A stretch of DNA of 6,855 nt. It comes from VRUE01 sp035554595 (GTDB taxonomy: Bacteria > Actinomycetota > Thermoleophilia > Solirubrobacterales > 70-9). Shown one piece after another: positions 5,379 through 6,855 of the stretch. How positions within the stretch are numbered: the first letter of the stretch is position 1; each line of letters begins with the position of its first letter. Both the position numbers and the translations under genes were made by a program. The DNA lies in the NCBI GenBank assembly GCA_035554595.1, contig DATMIH010000030.1, positions 1-6,855 of the forward strand, given 5' to 3'. The notes under the pieces were generated by a model. The model saw only the letters and a program-made list of their open reading frames with translations. It was not told where the DNA came from and did no database searches.

Positions 5379-6855
5379 ATGAGATTGGACGCGCTCGCTG
5401 CGGAGATTGCCGGGGCCCGGATTGCCGGGGACTCCGCCGTAGATGTTGAGTCTCTGGCTTACGACAGCCGAAAAGTTGGGCCCGGGACGCTGTTTTTTTG
5501 CGTGCCGGGGGAGAAGGTCGATGGGCACGAGTTTGCTGCCGGCGCTGTCGAGGCCGGGGCGGTGGCGCTAGTCGTCGAGCGGGGGCTGGAGCTTGATGTG
5601 GCGCAGGTGGTGGTTCCGGATGCGCGGGGGGCTATGGCGCCGGTGGCGGCTCGGTTTTGGGGGGATCCGACTGCGGAGCTGCGGGTGGTGGGGGTTACCG
5701 GGACCAACGGGAAGACCACGACCGCGTTCCTGCTCCGCGAGATCTTGGAGGCGGCCGGTGTCCAGACCGGGTTGCTCGGCACTGTGCGGCAGGTGGTTGG
5801 TGGGGTTGAGGAGGAGGTCGAGCGGACCACGCCGGAGGCGGTCGAGCTGCAGGGGACATTTCGGCGGATGCTGGAGGCGGGGGACAAGGCCTGTGTGATG
5901 GAGGTGTCGTCGCATGCGCTGGCGTTGCACCGGGCCGACTCGATTCATTTTGAGTTGGCGCTGTTCACGAACTTGACCCAGGATCACCTCGACTTTCATG
6001 CCGATATGGAGGACTACTTTCGGGCCAAGCGGCTGCTTTTTGAGATGGGTCCGAGAGTGGCGGTCGTCAACGTCGACGACGAGTACGGGCGACGGCTGGC
6101 GACGGAATTCGATTGCGTGACCTTCTCCGCTGAGGGGGTCAACGCGGACTTCACGGCGTCGGAGGTCTCCTTCGATACATCAGGCGCCGCCTTCACCGCA
6201 ACCCCGCCGCCGACGGGACTGAAAACGGAACATATGGCGACTTTGAGTCCCGTCGGCGGGGGGATTGCGGTGCGGACTGGGTTGCCGGGGCATTTCAATG
6301 TGGCCAATGCGTTGGGGGCGTTTGCGGGGGCGACGGTGCTTGGGGTTAGGCCGGAGGACGCCGCGGCCGGTTTGGCTCGGGCGGAGCGGGTGCCGGGGCG
6401 GTTCGAGCCGATTGACGAGGGGCAGGCCTTCTCCGTCCTGGTCGACTATGCGCACACGCCCGACTCGCTGGAGAACGTGCTGCGGGCGGCGCGACGGTTG
6501 AGCGAGGGACGGGTGCTGGCGGTCTTCGGCGCCGGCGGTGACCGCGATCGCGACAAGCGGCCGAAGATGGGGCGGGCGGGTGCCGCGCTCTCTGACCTGG
6601 CGATCGTCACCTCCGACAACCCGCGCTCCGAGGACCCCGAGGCGATCATCGCCGAGGTGCTCGGCGGGGTCGAGAACGGCGCCAACGTCGAGGTCGAGCC
6701 CGACCGGCGCGCCGCGATCGCGCTGGCGCTCGAAAAGGCCCAGCCCGGCGACACGGTGGTGATCGCGGGCAAGGGGCACGAGCAGGGCCAGGAGTTCGCC
6801 GACGGCCGCAAGCTGCCCTTCGACGACCGCGAGGTCGCCCGCGCGGAGCTGCGCC
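5379..6855 (+). CDS. murE: UDP-MurNAc-L-Ala-D-Glu:meso-diaminopimelate ligase MurE, 3' end cut by window
   Basis: 492 residues visible from ATG 5379; the last codons are missing (family ends shortly after PFDDREVAR). This cytoplasmic Mur ligase uses ATP to add the third amino acid to the peptidoglycan stem peptide. N-terminal domain with YDSRKVGPGTLFFCVPG (28-44); ATP-binding GVTGTNGKTTT (105-115, K112); EVSSHAL and TNLTQDHLDFH (197-207); YFRAKRLLF (213-221) with K217 as the expected carbamylated lysine; C-terminal domain with VDYAHTPDSL, FGAGGDRDRDKRPKMG, and DNPR (413-416), the motif for meso-diaminopimelate rather than lysine, then GKGHEQGQ. Oddities: residues 277-293 look like an insertion and coincide with a DNA palindrome (6207-6259). 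Gly codons before about base 6420 are mostly GGG (28 of 37 by hand count) against 3 of 14 after it. A separate leaderless promoter is likely. Confidence 0.95.
   Translation, partial: MRLDALAAEIAGARIAGDSAVDVESLAYDSRKVGPGTLFFCVPGEKVDGHEFAAGAVEAGAVALVVERGLELDVAQVVVPDARGAMAPVAARFWGDPTAELRVVGVTGTNGKTTTAFLLREILEAAGVQTGLLGTVRQVVGGVEEEVERTTPEAVELQGTFRRMLEAGDKACVMEVSSHALALHRADSIHFELALFTNLTQDHLDFHADMEDYFRAKRLLFEMGPRVAVVNVDDEYGRRLATEFDCVTFSAEGVNADFTASEVSFDTSGAAFTATPPPTGLKTEHMATLSPVGGGIAVRTGLPGHFNVANALGAFAGATVLGVRPEDAAAGLARAERVPGRFEPIDEGQAFSVLVDYAHTPDSLENVLRAARRLSEGRVLAVFGAGGDRDRDKRPKMGRAGAALSDLAIVTSDNPRSEDPEAIIAEVLGGVENGANVEVEPDRRAAIALALEKAQPGDTVVIAGKGHEQGQEFADGRKLPFDDREVARAELR
6207..6259. repeat. Palindromic element inside murE, apparent in-frame insertion
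   Basis: Arms 6207-6220 (CCGCCGACGGGACT) and 6246-6259 (AGTCCCGTCGGCGG) are perfect 14-bp reverse complements. After one mismatch another AAA/TTT pairing follows, and the loop contains CATATG. The stretch encodes PPTGLKTEHMATLSPVGG. MurE proteins normally have a short turn here between the FTA strand and the LPG-HFNV segment. From F to LPG I count 33 residues, against about 19 in the M. tuberculosis protein as I recall it. Size and position of the palindrome match the extra residues, so an inserted palindromic repeat that preserved the frame is the simplest reading. Confidence 0.6.

Overview
This is a high-GC (roughly two-thirds G+C by eye) bacterial chromosome segment holding the start of a division and cell wall (dcw) cluster in the classical order mraZ - rsmH (mraW) - ftsL-like - ftsI/pbpB - murE. 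The protein style suggests a deep-branching, meso-diaminopimelate actinobacterium, possibly of the Thermoleophilia/Solirubrobacterales type. The basis is the RsmH sequence, an Ala/Lys/Pro-rich FtsL tail, the MurE DNPR motif and GTG starts. The taxonomic call comes from memory of such proteins, not from a search.

Layout. Bases 2-490 are the 3' end of a TadC/GspF-type secretion or pilus membrane protein on the + strand. It converges on a minus-strand gene (554-1423) for an unrecognised protein with two membrane helices; a 17-bp-arm hairpin lies between the two stops. The 192-nt divergent gap 1424-1615 carries the control region of the dcw operon. It has a plausible -35/-10 pair whose 17-bp spacer holds two tandem MraZ boxes. 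A long stem-loop followed by a short T-run in the leader resembles an attenuator. A good Shine-Dalgarno precedes mraZ.

mraZ, rsmH, ftsL and ftsI then follow tightly: 70 nt or less, a 1-nt TAATG overlap, and 10 nt. They look like one transcription unit. MraZ represses the operon, RsmH methylates 16S rRNA, and FtsL with FtsI form part of the septal peptidoglycan synthase. After ftsI lies a perfect 27-bp inverted repeat, then a TAGAAT box 8 nt upstream of the murE ATG with no usable Shine-Dalgarno. This suggests that the operon ends there and murE starts its own leaderless transcript. murE runs off the window only a few codons before its expected end.

The most unusual points are in and around murE. 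A 53-nt hairpin-forming inverted repeat sits inside the reading frame and coincides with about 15-17 extra residues compared with ordinary MurE, so it looks like an in-frame palindromic insertion. The first two-thirds of murE, and the last stretch of ftsI, use G/T-ending codons (especially GGG), while the last third of murE reverts to the C-ending usage of the other genes. I found no tRNA, rRNA, CRISPR array or insertion sequence.
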